This document shows, piece by piece, positions 45,438 to 52,396 of a stretch of DNA of 61,701 bases; the first letter of the stretch is position 1; each line of letters starts with the position of its first letter. The stretch is from Kofleriaceae bacterium. GTDB lineage: Bacteria; Myxococcota_A; Polyangia; Haliangiales; Haliangiaceae. The DNA is taken from assembly GCA_025357755.1 (NCBI GenBank), contig JANXOP010000090.1, positions 1-61,701 on the forward strand. The letters are read 5' to 3'. The notes under the pieces were generated by a model. The model searched no databases, was not told where the DNA came from, and saw only the letters and a program-made list of their open reading frames with translations. The translations under genes and the position numbers were made by a program.

Positions 45438-46635
45438 TCCCGATCGAGCCGAGGATCTCGTCCACGCCGTCGCCGAAGGTGAGCGAGCCGAGGTCCGTGA
45501 CGTCGTTGGTCTGATCGTCGAATGCGAGCTGGCGGATGCTCGAGAGCTCGACGACGAGCACGTGACCTTCGAGCGCGCCGCGGGTGATCGGCGCCATGTC
45601 GGCAGGCAGCATCGGCGACGCGCCGTTGTAGGCGACGTGGCCACGCACGCGCCACGCGTGGTCCGTGCCGCCATCGTCGAGGACGAGGATCGCATCGCCA
45701 TCGGCCGTGCTCGACACGATCGCCACGTTGCCGAAAGGAGACGCGACGATCGCTTCGGGATCTGGAATCGGCGAGAGCACGCCGGCGGGCACGAGCGCGG
45801 AGCCCCCGACCTTGACGACCGCGACGCGGTTCGGGATGCCGGAGAACCCGTTGGTATCGCCGATGAAGAACGTCTTCTTGTCGGCGGACAGCGCGGTGCC
45901 ACCGACGATCGCCTTGTCATCGCCGAACGCATCGGCACCCGCGGTCACGGTCGGCGCCGCCGTGCCCGAGGGCCAGGTCAGCATCGTGAGATCGACGCCC
46001 GTCGCCGAGTCGAGCATCGCGCCCGCGGCGACGAACGCGCGATCGCCATCGATCACGAGTCCGTTCGGCGTGCTGCCCGCGGCGATCAGGCCGAGTGGGG
46101 TCAGCGTGTTGTCGCAGCCGATCTGCACGGCGTAGATCCCGCCGTGGTTCGCGCGCGTATCCGGATCGATGACGTAGGCGTAGTCGCCGCCGGGATCCAT
46201 GACGACGCGGCTCGCGTACGCACCGGCATCGAAGGCGGCGTTGATCACCGTGGGCGTGCCGTCATCGGCGAGCGAGAACACGCCGATCTTGCCATCGGAT
46301 TGTGGCGCGAAGCCGAGCTTGCCGTCGGGCGTGAACGCGATCACGCCGAACGCGGCACGGCCCATGTCGAACTTCACGGGCGTCGCGGGGCGCACGAGCT
46401 CGCCCGCGGCGGTCAACGTGAGGACCTCGTACGTGTTCGCCGGATTCGAAGCGGCGGTGTACAGCTTGGACACCACGATGTGGCGCGCGCCATCGGGAGG
46501 CGCTGTGCGACCACACACGCCGGGATGACTGCTGGCATCCGTCGTGGCATCCGACGACGCGTCCGTACCGGTTGCAGCGTGATGATCGCTGCCACAGGCG
46601 ATCAAGAGGGCCAGGGAAACGCTCGTTGCGCGCAT
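45427..46635 (-). CDS. Beta-propeller-like lipoprotein
   Basis: 402 residues from the ATG at 46635 (MRATSVSLALLIACGSDH), lipobox LIAC, then a Thr/Ser/Asp-rich linker. The mature part consists of repeated beta units such as VIAFTPDGKLGFAPQSDGKI, YASRVVMDPGGDYAYVIDPD and NGLVIDGDRAFVAAG, resembling a six- or seven-bladed propeller. Such lipoproteins bind ligands or proteins at the surface. No enzymatic motif seen. It overlaps the thioesterase gene by 11 nt. Confidence 0.7.
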   Translation of the reverse strand: MRATSVSLALLIACGSDHHAATGTDASSDATTDASSHPGVCGRTAPPDGARHIVVSKLYTAASNPANTYEVLTLTAAGELVRPATPVKFDMGRAAFGVIAFTPDGKLGFAPQSDGKIGVFSLADDGTPTVINAAFDAGAYASRVVMDPGGDYAYVIDPDTRANHGGIYAVQIGCDNTLTPLGLIAAGSTPNGLVIDGDRAFVAAGAMLDSATGVDLTMLTWPSGTAAPTVTAGADAFGDDKAIVGGTALSADKKTFFIGDTNGFSGIPNRVAVVKVGGSALVPAGVLSPIPDPEAIVASPFGNVAIVSSTADGDAILVLDDGGTDHAWRVRGHVAYNGASPMLPADMAPITRGALEGHVLVVELSSIRQLAFDDQTNDVTDLGSLTFGDGVDEILGSIGITP

Positions 46636-46669
46636 GCCGGCACCTCGTAGCACGTGAGACATTGGTGGA

Positions 46670-47665
46670 ATGCCTGCAACCGATTGGAAAGAAGACATCG
46701 CTGACAACGAAGCAGAACGCTTCGCGTATTACACGAGCGTCTTGTCGGCAATTCAGGCCAAAGCGCAGGCAGGTCGCGCCCTGCACGCGAAGGGCAACCT
46801 CGGCGTCGAGGCGGACTTCGAGGTGCTCGGCGACATTCCCGCGGACGCGAAGCAGGGCATGTTCGCGGTCGCGAAGAAGTATCCGGCGCTCGTGCGGTTC
46901 TCGAACGGCGCCTCCGCGAAGCGGGCCGACCAGAAGCCCGATATCCGAGGCATCGCGGTCAAGGTCATCGGCGTCGATGGCGACAAGGTAATTCCGGGCA
47001 TGGAGGCCGCGGTCACGCAGGATCTACTCGGCATTCGCTCTCCCACCACGCCGGTCAAGAATGCGGAAGAGTTCATCAAGCTGATCCTCGCGGTCCAGAC
47101 TCCCGCGCTGTTGCCCTTCAAGTTGATCGGGAGCCTCGGCTTCGCTCGTGCGCTGCACGTGATCAGGACGGCACTTGCCGGCTTCAAGATTCCCACGGCG
47201 GCGCTCGCGAGCACCGCGTACTACTCGGCACTGCCGAGCCAGTACGGTCCGTTCGCGGTGCAGTACGTGTGGCGTCCGGTCGATGGCCACGTGCTCGCAA
47301 CCAAGAAGGGCGAGCTCGGTGAAGAGCTCGCAGCGCGGCTACGCGAATCGGCCGTGATGTACGACCTCTGCGTGAAGTTCTTCATCGATTCGAAGGTTAC
47401 GCCGATCGAAGACGCGAGCGTCGAGTGGAAGAGCGAGCTGATCTCCGTCGCGCGGCTCACCATCAAGAAGCAGGATGTCGATTCGCCGCGCGGGAAGGCG
47501 ATCACCGCGTACGTCGAGAAGGCCGCGTTCGACCCGTGGCACGCGCGCAAAGACATGAAGCCGCTCGGCAACATGATGCGCGCACGCAATCACGCGTATC
47601 GCGCGAGCACGCAGGCCCGCGGCGCGGCGCCCGAGCCGACCGACATGCCTACCTTTTCAGCATGA
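46670..47665 (+). CDS. Catalase-fold protein (haem-dependent, SrpA-like)
   Basis: 331 residues from the ATG at 46670. Features of the small catalase-related family: RALHAKGNLGVEADFEVL (distal His), YPALVRFSNGASAKRADQKPD (the Arg/Phe/Ser-Asn block), DIRGIAVKVIG, and a C-terminal segment YYSALPSQYGPFAVQYVWRP where the proximal Tyr would lie. It lacks the large beta domain extensions of true catalases. Probably a peroxidase or an organic-peroxide-related haem protein; substrate unproven. Divergent from the propeller lipoprotein gene, 34 bp between starts. Confidence 0.85.
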   Translation: MPATDWKEDIADNEAERFAYYTSVLSAIQAKAQAGRALHAKGNLGVEADFEVLGDIPADAKQGMFAVAKKYPALVRFSNGASAKRADQKPDIRGIAVKVIGVDGDKVIPGMEAAVTQDLLGIRSPTTPVKNAEEFIKLILAVQTPALLPFKLIGSLGFARALHVIRTALAGFKIPTAALASTAYYSALPSQYGPFAVQYVWRPVDGHVLATKKGELGEELAARLRESAVMYDLCVKFFIDSKVTPIEDASVEWKSELISVARLTIKKQDVDSPRGKAITAYVEKAAFDPWHARKDMKPLGNMMRARNHAYRASTQARGAAPEPTDMPTFSA

Positions 47666-48191
47666 AGCTCGGATTGTTCGCGACGATCTTCGCGTTCAAC
47701 GCGGTCGCGAAGCCGAGCCAGCCGAGGTACGGCACGACGAGCGCCGCCGCCGGCTTGTCGACGCGCGCAGCGACGACCGAGTAAGCGAGCGACGCGGCAT
47801 CGAGTGCGATGATATCGGCGAGCGCGATCACGGGCCGACGCGCGCCGAAAAACAGCGGCGTCCACGCCCCGTTGAGCGCGAGCTGCGTGGCCCATAGCCC
47901 GAGCGCGACCGTGCGCTCCTGGGATGCGGGCGCCTTCCAGATCCGATACCCCGAGTACGCGAGCGTCGCGTAGAGGACGGTCCAAACCGGACCGAACACC
48001 TGGTTCGGGGGCTGCCAGGACGGCTTGCGGAGCAGGCGAAACCAGGGCTTTCTGGGATTCCCAGCCCCCCGCATCGCGAGCACCCCGAGACCGGCCGCCA
48101 GCCCCGTCGCGGCAACGAAGCCGATGCCCGCGAGCACGGCGCGCCGCTGCGCACGGGGTTGAGGGTCATCTTTGGCTTCGTTCAGGTCCAT
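47649..48191 (-). CDS. tspO: TspO/MBR family protein
   Basis: 180 residues from the ATG at 48191. Five transmembrane helices of the TspO family: signature WFRLLRKPSWQPPNQVFGPV near the first helix, WTVLYATLAYSGYRIWKA, LALNGAWTPLFFGAR, and VPYLGWLGFATALNAKIVAN. TspO binds haem and porphyrins and affects stress responses. It is convergent with, and overlaps by 17 nt, the catalase-like haem protein gene. Confidence 0.92.
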   Translation of the reverse strand: MDLNEAKDDPQPRAQRRAVLAGIGFVAATGLAAGLGVLAMRGAGNPRKPWFRLLRKPSWQPPNQVFGPVWTVLYATLAYSGYRIWKAPASQERTVALGLWATQLALNGAWTPLFFGARRPVIALADIIALDAASLAYSVVAARVDKPAAALVVPYLGWLGFATALNAKIVANNPSFMLKR

Positions 48192-48322
48192 TGCCGAGGA
48201 GATTGCAAACACGAGACCGCGCGCGACTCTCGCTCGGTGCGCGCGCGCGCACGACGAGGAGTGCGTAACGGGCCGATTGGAGGCCCGGCAGCGTCGGCAC
48301 GGTCGCTGCAAAACACCGGGTC

Positions 48323-48499
48323 ATGAACGACAACCTCAAAGACAAGATCGATATCGCAGCGGACAAGGCGAAGGACGCGGCGGACGTCGCGGGTCAGAAG
48401 ATCAAGGACGGCGCGACAAAGGTGTCTGAGAAGGCGCACGACGCGGCCGACAAGATCAAGGACGTCGGCAAGGACCTCGGTAAGAAGATCGGGGGCTGA
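48323..48499 (+). CDS. 58-residue amphipathic Lys/Asp repeat protein (CsbD/LEA-like)
   Basis: 58 residues from the ATG at 48323 (MNDNLKDKIDIAADKAKDAA). It is almost entirely Lys, Asp and Ala in an 11-residue-type pattern: IAADKAKDAAD, VAGQKIKDGAT, VSEKAHDAADK, IKDVGKDLGKK. This composition is typical of CsbD-like and LEA-like stress proteins, which form amphipathic helices on drying or membrane contact. No trans-membrane segment. Two inverted repeats follow. Divergent from tspO with about 130 bp between starts. Confidence 0.7.
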   Translation: MNDNLKDKIDIAADKAKDAADVAGQKIKDGATKVSEKAHDAADKIKDVGKDLGKKIGG

Positions 48500-48547
48500 T
48501 CAAGGCTGCTCGCGAGGTTCATAGCTCGCGAACAAAAGCTATCCGAG

Positions 48548-48576
48548 CGCCGGTCCCGTGTGGCCGGCGTTTTTTT
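48548..48576 (+). terminator. Rho-independent terminator after the small repeat protein
   Basis: Stem CGCCGG/CCGGCG (48548-48553 and 48564-48569) with a 10-nt loop, followed by seven T. It is preceded by a second inverted repeat TCGCGAG/CTCGCGA (48510-48516 and 48525-48531). The T run overlaps the stop of the convergent DsbA-like gene. Confidence 0.85.
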
Positions 48577-49099
48577 ATGGTTCGAGTGCGCCTTCGAGGA
48601 CCGCGAGCAGCGTCGCTTCGTCCCACGAATCCTCGAAGGATTCGCCGTTGATGTAGAACGCCGGGGTGCCCTGGACGCCGCTCGCGTCCCCGCCGGCGAT
48701 ATCGGCCTTGATGTGGTTCACGACCTTCACCGACGATGCTTCCTTCGCGACCGCGCCCGGATCGAGGCCGAGCTGCGTTGCGTAGCCTAGAAGGTGCGCA
48801 TCCTCGAGGTGTGCCTGGTGCTGGTAGAGCGTGTCGTGCATCTCCCAAAATTTGCCGAGCACGGCCGCGGCTTCGGCGACCTCGGCGGCGTGGAGCGCGT
48901 GCGGGTGTTGGGGCAGTGGGTAATTTCGGAACACGAAGCGGAGCCGCGCACCGAGCTTCTGCTGGACGGCCTTGACGATCGGATACGCCTGGCCGCACGA
49001 AGGGCACTGGTAGTCGCCGTACTGGACGAGGGTCAGCGGCGCGCCGACCTCGCCCTGGACATGATCGCGAGCAGAAACGGGGATGCTGAGCTTGGTCAC
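48575..49099 (-). CDS. DsbA family thioredoxin-fold protein
   Basis: 174 residues from the GTG at 49099 (MTKLSIPVSARDHVQGEVGA); an ATG at 49126 would overlap the divergent oxidoreductase start. A thioredoxin fold with the CPSC active site (YGDYQCPSCGQAYP, about residues 36-39 in this frame), cis-Pro region GVQGTPAFYINGESFEDSWD and helical insertion. No signal peptide or membrane anchor, so it may act in the cytoplasm or the start is farther upstream. DsbA-like proteins oxidise or reduce disulfides; this one could serve the adjacent molybdoenzyme. Confidence 0.88.
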   Translation of the reverse strand: MTKLSIPVSARDHVQGEVGAPLTLVQYGDYQCPSCGQAYPIVKAVQQKLGARLRFVFRNYPLPQHPHALHAAEVAEAAAVLGKFWEMHDTLYQHQAHLEDAHLLGYATQLGLDPGAVAKEASSVKVVNHIKADIAGGDASGVQGTPAFYINGESFEDSWDEATLLAVLEGALEP

Positions 49100-49109
49100 G
49101 CCGCGTAGT

Positions 49110-51323
49110 ATGAGACGCGTGACCACGACTGCCTACCGGATCTGCCCGTTCTGTGAGGCGTGCTGCGGCCTCGAGCTCGAGCTCGAGGGCGACCAGCTCG
49201 TGAAGATTCGCGGCAACCCGGCCGATGTCTCGAGTGCCGGCTTCATCTGCCCTAAGGGCGCCGCGCTCGGCGAGCTCCACGAGGACCGCGATCGGTTACG
49301 CGCGCCCATGATCAAGCGAGATGGCGTGCACGTCGAGGTGACGTGGGACGAAGCCTTCGCCGAGATCGAGCGGCGGTTGCCGCCGATCATCGCGACCGAT
49401 CGCGATGCGATCGCGGTGTCGCTCGGCAATCCAGCGGCGCACAAGTTCGGACTCTTGTTGTACGGCGCGCGCCTCGGGCGAGCGCTCGGCACCAAGAACG
49501 TGTTCTCTGCTTCGACGCTCGATCAGATGCCCAAGCAGCTCGCGAGCGGGTTGATGTTCGGCCACTGGCTCAGCGTCGCCGTGCCGGATCTGCCGCGCAC
49601 CGATCTGTTGGTCGTGCTCGGGGGCAATCCCGTGGTGTCGAACGGCAGCATGTGGACCGTGCCGGACTTCCGCGGCAAGGCCAAGGCGATGCAAGCGCGG
49701 GGCGGCAAGCTGATCGTGATCGATCCGCGCCGGACCGAGACCGCGGCGTTCGCGGACCAACACCTCTTCATCCGGCCGGGTGGCGACGCCTTCTTGTTGC
49801 TCGGCATCGTCCACACGCTGTTCGAGGAAAACCTCGTCGAGCTCGGGCGGCTCGCCGAGCATGTCGCTGGCGTCGACGACGTCCGGGCTGCGGTGCAGGG
49901 CCTCGCGGCCGAGGTCGTTGCGCCGCGCTGTGGCATCGCGGCCGCGCAGATTCGCGAGCTCGCGCGCACGATCGCCGGTGCGAACCACGCCGCGCTCTAC
50001 GGCCGCATCGGCACGTGTACGCAGGAGTACGGCACCCTCGCGAGCTGGCTCGTCGACGTCATCAACACGCTGACCGGCAACCTCGACGAGCCCGGCGGCG
50101 CGATGTTCCCCAAGGCACCGGCGTTCGCGGCGAACACCGTCGGCGCAGCCGGCAAGGGCAAGGGCATCGCGACCGGTCGGCGGACGAGCCGCGTGAGTGG
50201 TGCACCCGAGGTGTTCGGCGAGCTTCCGACGGGCTGCATGGCCGAGGAGATGGAGACCCCGGGCCAAGGCCAGGTCCGTGCGCTGATCACGATCGCGAGT
50301 AATCCCGTGCTGTCATCGCCGAACGGTGCGCGCCTCGCGCGGGCGATGGACGAGCTCGAGCTGATGATCAGCCTCGACATCTATCTCAACGAGACCTCGC
50401 GTCACGCCGACGTGATCTTGCCGGGCGTCTCGCCGCTCGAAGATGCGCACTACGATGTCGCGTTTCCGCAGCTCGCGTGGCGCAACACCGCGCGGTTCTC
50501 GCCGTCGGTATTGCCGCATCCGGATCGTCCCGCCGAGTGGGAGCTGTTGCTCCGGATCGCGGCGATCGCGACGGGCAAGGGGGCGAACGCGGACCTGAAC
50601 GCCTTCGACGACGAGCTCACGGCCGACGACGTGCGGCGCACTGCAGGCCCGCTCGCGGAGCCGATCCTCGCGGCGGTCCAGCCCTTGCGCGGTCCAGAGC
50701 GCTTACTCGACCTCGCGCTGCGCGCGGGGCCGTACGGCGATCGCTTCGGCCAGGCGCCGGGCGGGCTCTCGGTCGCGAAGTTGCGCGCGCATCCCGAAGG
50801 AATCGATCTGGGCGAGCTCGCACCCCGCGTGCCCGAGATGCTGCGCACGCCGAGCGGCAAGATCGAGCTCGCCCCGCCGATGTTGATCGCGGATATCGCG
50901 CGCGTGCGCGACGACCTCGCGCGACCGGTGCCGGACCTCGTCGTGATCGGTCGACGCCAGCTGCGCTCGAACAACTCGTGGATGCACAACTTGCCGACCC
51001 TCGCTGCGGGCCGGTTCCGGTGTACCGCCCTGATCAACCCTGCCGATGCCTCGCGGTTCGGGCTCCGCAATGGCGCGCGCGCCGCGATCACCCGCGGCGA
51101 TGCGCAGATCACCGTCGAGATCGAGCTCTCCGATCAGATGATGCCGGGCGTGATCAGCGTGCCCCACGGCTGGGGCCACGATCAACCGAACACCCAGCTC
51201 GGGGTCGCCGCGGTGCGCCCCGGAGCGAACCTCAACACGCTATTCGACGAAGGTCTTCGTGACCCGCTCTCCGGCAACGCCGTGCTCGGTGGCATCGCGG
51301 TTGCGATTCGCCCGCTGGCGTAG
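49110..51323 (+). CDS. Molybdopterin-dependent oxidoreductase with [4Fe-4S] site
   Basis: 737 residues from the ATG at 49110. A formate-dehydrogenase-H/nitrate-reductase-type catalytic chain: the Cys motif YRICPFCEACCGLELE with FICPKG completes a [4Fe-4S] site; bis-MGD binding blocks include GNPVVSNGSMWTVPDFRGKA, LIVIDPRRTETAAFADQHLF, ANHAALYGRIGTCTQEYGTL and the C-terminal IGRRQLRSNNSWMHNL. The active-site residue is not obviously Cys or selenocysteine at the usual position (the ASTLDQMPKQL segment). No FdhB-like iron-sulfur or membrane subunit is adjacent, so it is a soluble single-chain enzyme of unknown substrate. The end overlaps the TVP38 gene by 84 nt. Confidence 0.88.
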   Translation: MRRVTTTAYRICPFCEACCGLELELEGDQLVKIRGNPADVSSAGFICPKGAALGELHEDRDRLRAPMIKRDGVHVEVTWDEAFAEIERRLPPIIATDRDAIAVSLGNPAAHKFGLLLYGARLGRALGTKNVFSASTLDQMPKQLASGLMFGHWLSVAVPDLPRTDLLVVLGGNPVVSNGSMWTVPDFRGKAKAMQARGGKLIVIDPRRTETAAFADQHLFIRPGGDAFLLLGIVHTLFEENLVELGRLAEHVAGVDDVRAAVQGLAAEVVAPRCGIAAAQIRELARTIAGANHAALYGRIGTCTQEYGTLASWLVDVINTLTGNLDEPGGAMFPKAPAFAANTVGAAGKGKGIATGRRTSRVSGAPEVFGELPTGCMAEEMETPGQGQVRALITIASNPVLSSPNGARLARAMDELELMISLDIYLNETSRHADVILPGVSPLEDAHYDVAFPQLAWRNTARFSPSVLPHPDRPAEWELLLRIAAIATGKGANADLNAFDDELTADDVRRTAGPLAEPILAAVQPLRGPERLLDLALRAGPYGDRFGQAPGGLSVAKLRAHPEGIDLGELAPRVPEMLRTPSGKIELAPPMLIADIARVRDDLARPVPDLVVIGRRQLRSNNSWMHNLPTLAAGRFRCTALINPADASRFGLRNGARAAITRGDAQITVEIELSDQMMPGVISVPHGWGHDQPNTQLGVAAVRPGANLNTLFDEGLRDPLSGNAVLGGIAVAIRPLA

Positions 51324-51947
51324 CGACACGCCCGCGATCAGCAGCGACACCGCGACCATCGCAGCGAAGATCCGCCACGCGCCGGGCTGCAGGCTGCCAG
51401 AGGCATCGAACATCTTGCTTCCGAGGTAGCTGACGGCGAGCAGGGGCGGCGTGTAGCCGACGAGCGAGCCCCAGAAGTGGGTTGAAAATTTCACCTTCGA
51501 GACGCCGAAGAAGAAGTGCAGGACCTGCGGCATCCAGAAGATCAACCGCAAGACGACGACGGTCTGGGAGGCGTTGCGCGCGAGCGCGTGGTTGTACGTG
51601 CCGAACCGCGCGGGCAAGCGCTTCGTGATCCAGTCCTTCGCCACGAACCGCGCGAATTCGAAGCCGATGATGCTCGCGCCCATCGTGCCGAGCATCGAGA
51701 GTGCGAACGCGGTCGGCCATGGCCAGATCAACGGCGCCGCGATGATGAAGATCGTGCCGGGCACTCCGAAGGGTTGGAGCATCCAGTACGCGATGACGAA
51801 CGCGAGGTACCCCCACGCGCCCATCGCCAGAATCTGCGAGACGAGCGCCGCGGGATCTGCGAATCGGGCGAAGATGCCGGTCTCGTACGCCGCCACGATC
51901 GCCGTGACGACCAGGGCGACGAGGCCGATCTTGGCGAGGTTTCTCAT
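51240..51947 (-). CDS. TVP38/TMEM64-type (VTT/DedA-superfamily) membrane protein
   Basis: 235 residues from the ATG at 51947. A VTT domain with about six helices: FADPAALVSQILAMGAWGYL, PFGVPGTIFIIAAPLIWPWP, GTMGASIIGFEFARFVAKDW, VVVLRLIFWMPQVLHFFFGV and WGSLVGYTPPLLAVSYLGSK. DedA/VTT proteins are scramblase-like or proton-coupled envelope proteins. A charged C-terminal tail (about 25 residues) overlaps the molybdoenzyme gene antisense. Confidence 0.85.
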   Translation of the reverse strand: MRNLAKIGLVALVVTAIVAAYETGIFARFADPAALVSQILAMGAWGYLAFVIAYWMLQPFGVPGTIFIIAAPLIWPWPTAFALSMLGTMGASIIGFEFARFVAKDWITKRLPARFGTYNHALARNASQTVVVLRLIFWMPQVLHFFFGVSKVKFSTHFWGSLVGYTPPLLAVSYLGSKMFDASGSLQPGAWRIFAAMVAVSLLIAGVSLRQRANRNRDATEHGVAGERVTKTFVE

Positions 51948-52053
51948 CGCGAGGCGACGATGCAGCGGCGCATTCGCACAGCGTAGCTCGGGGTCACGAA
52001 AATCACCGGCATCGTCGCTTTGTGTGGGTGAATCCGGGCACTAAGCTGCCGGT

Positions 52054-52305
52054 ATGACCACGCACAACTTCAATGTCTCCGTCGATGATCAGGTCTACCT
52101 CGAAGAGGGCGGCGAAGAGCTCGGCGCCGTGCGTTCGGTCGCCGGTGATCACCTCGTCGTCTACATCGAGAACTCCGGCGACCACCAGGTCCCGGGCCCC
52201 GCGGTCAAAGCCGCGCACGACGGCAAGGTCATCCTCGATCGCGCGCAGCTCTCGGCGGAGTTCTTGAAGGCGATCGAGAACGCGCACAGCAAAGAGACCG
52301 AGTAG
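52054..52305 (+). CDS. Small PRC-barrel-like protein
   Basis: 83 residues from the ATG at 52054. A beta barrel of the PRC/DUF2171 kind is suggested: FNVSVDDQVYLEEGGEELGA, VRSVAGDHLVVYIENSGDHQ, VPGPAVKAAHDGKVILDRAQ. Function unknown; such proteins sit in the cytoplasm and may bind RNA or other proteins. No signal peptide. Divergent from the TVP38 gene (about 105 bp between starts). Confidence 0.7.
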   Translation: MTTHNFNVSVDDQVYLEEGGEELGAVRSVAGDHLVVYIENSGDHQVPGPAVKAAHDGKVILDRAQLSAEFLKAIENAHSKETE

Positions 52306-52360
52306 TTACTTCTGCACGCCCGCGAGCTCGAGCCCGAGCACGCGATGGACGGGGCCCCGC

Positions 52361-52396
52361 GCCGTGAAGCTCGCCGTGAAGCTCGCCGTGAAGCTA
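52361..52396. repeat. Three tandem 12-bp units at the topB 3' end
   Basis: GCCGTGAAGCTC occurs three times in a row, the last ending in A (52361-52372, 52373-52384, 52385-52396). It begins just past the topB stop (minus strand) and overlaps it. Units this short change copy number easily by slippage, though here the effect would fall outside the coding sequence. Confidence 0.8.
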
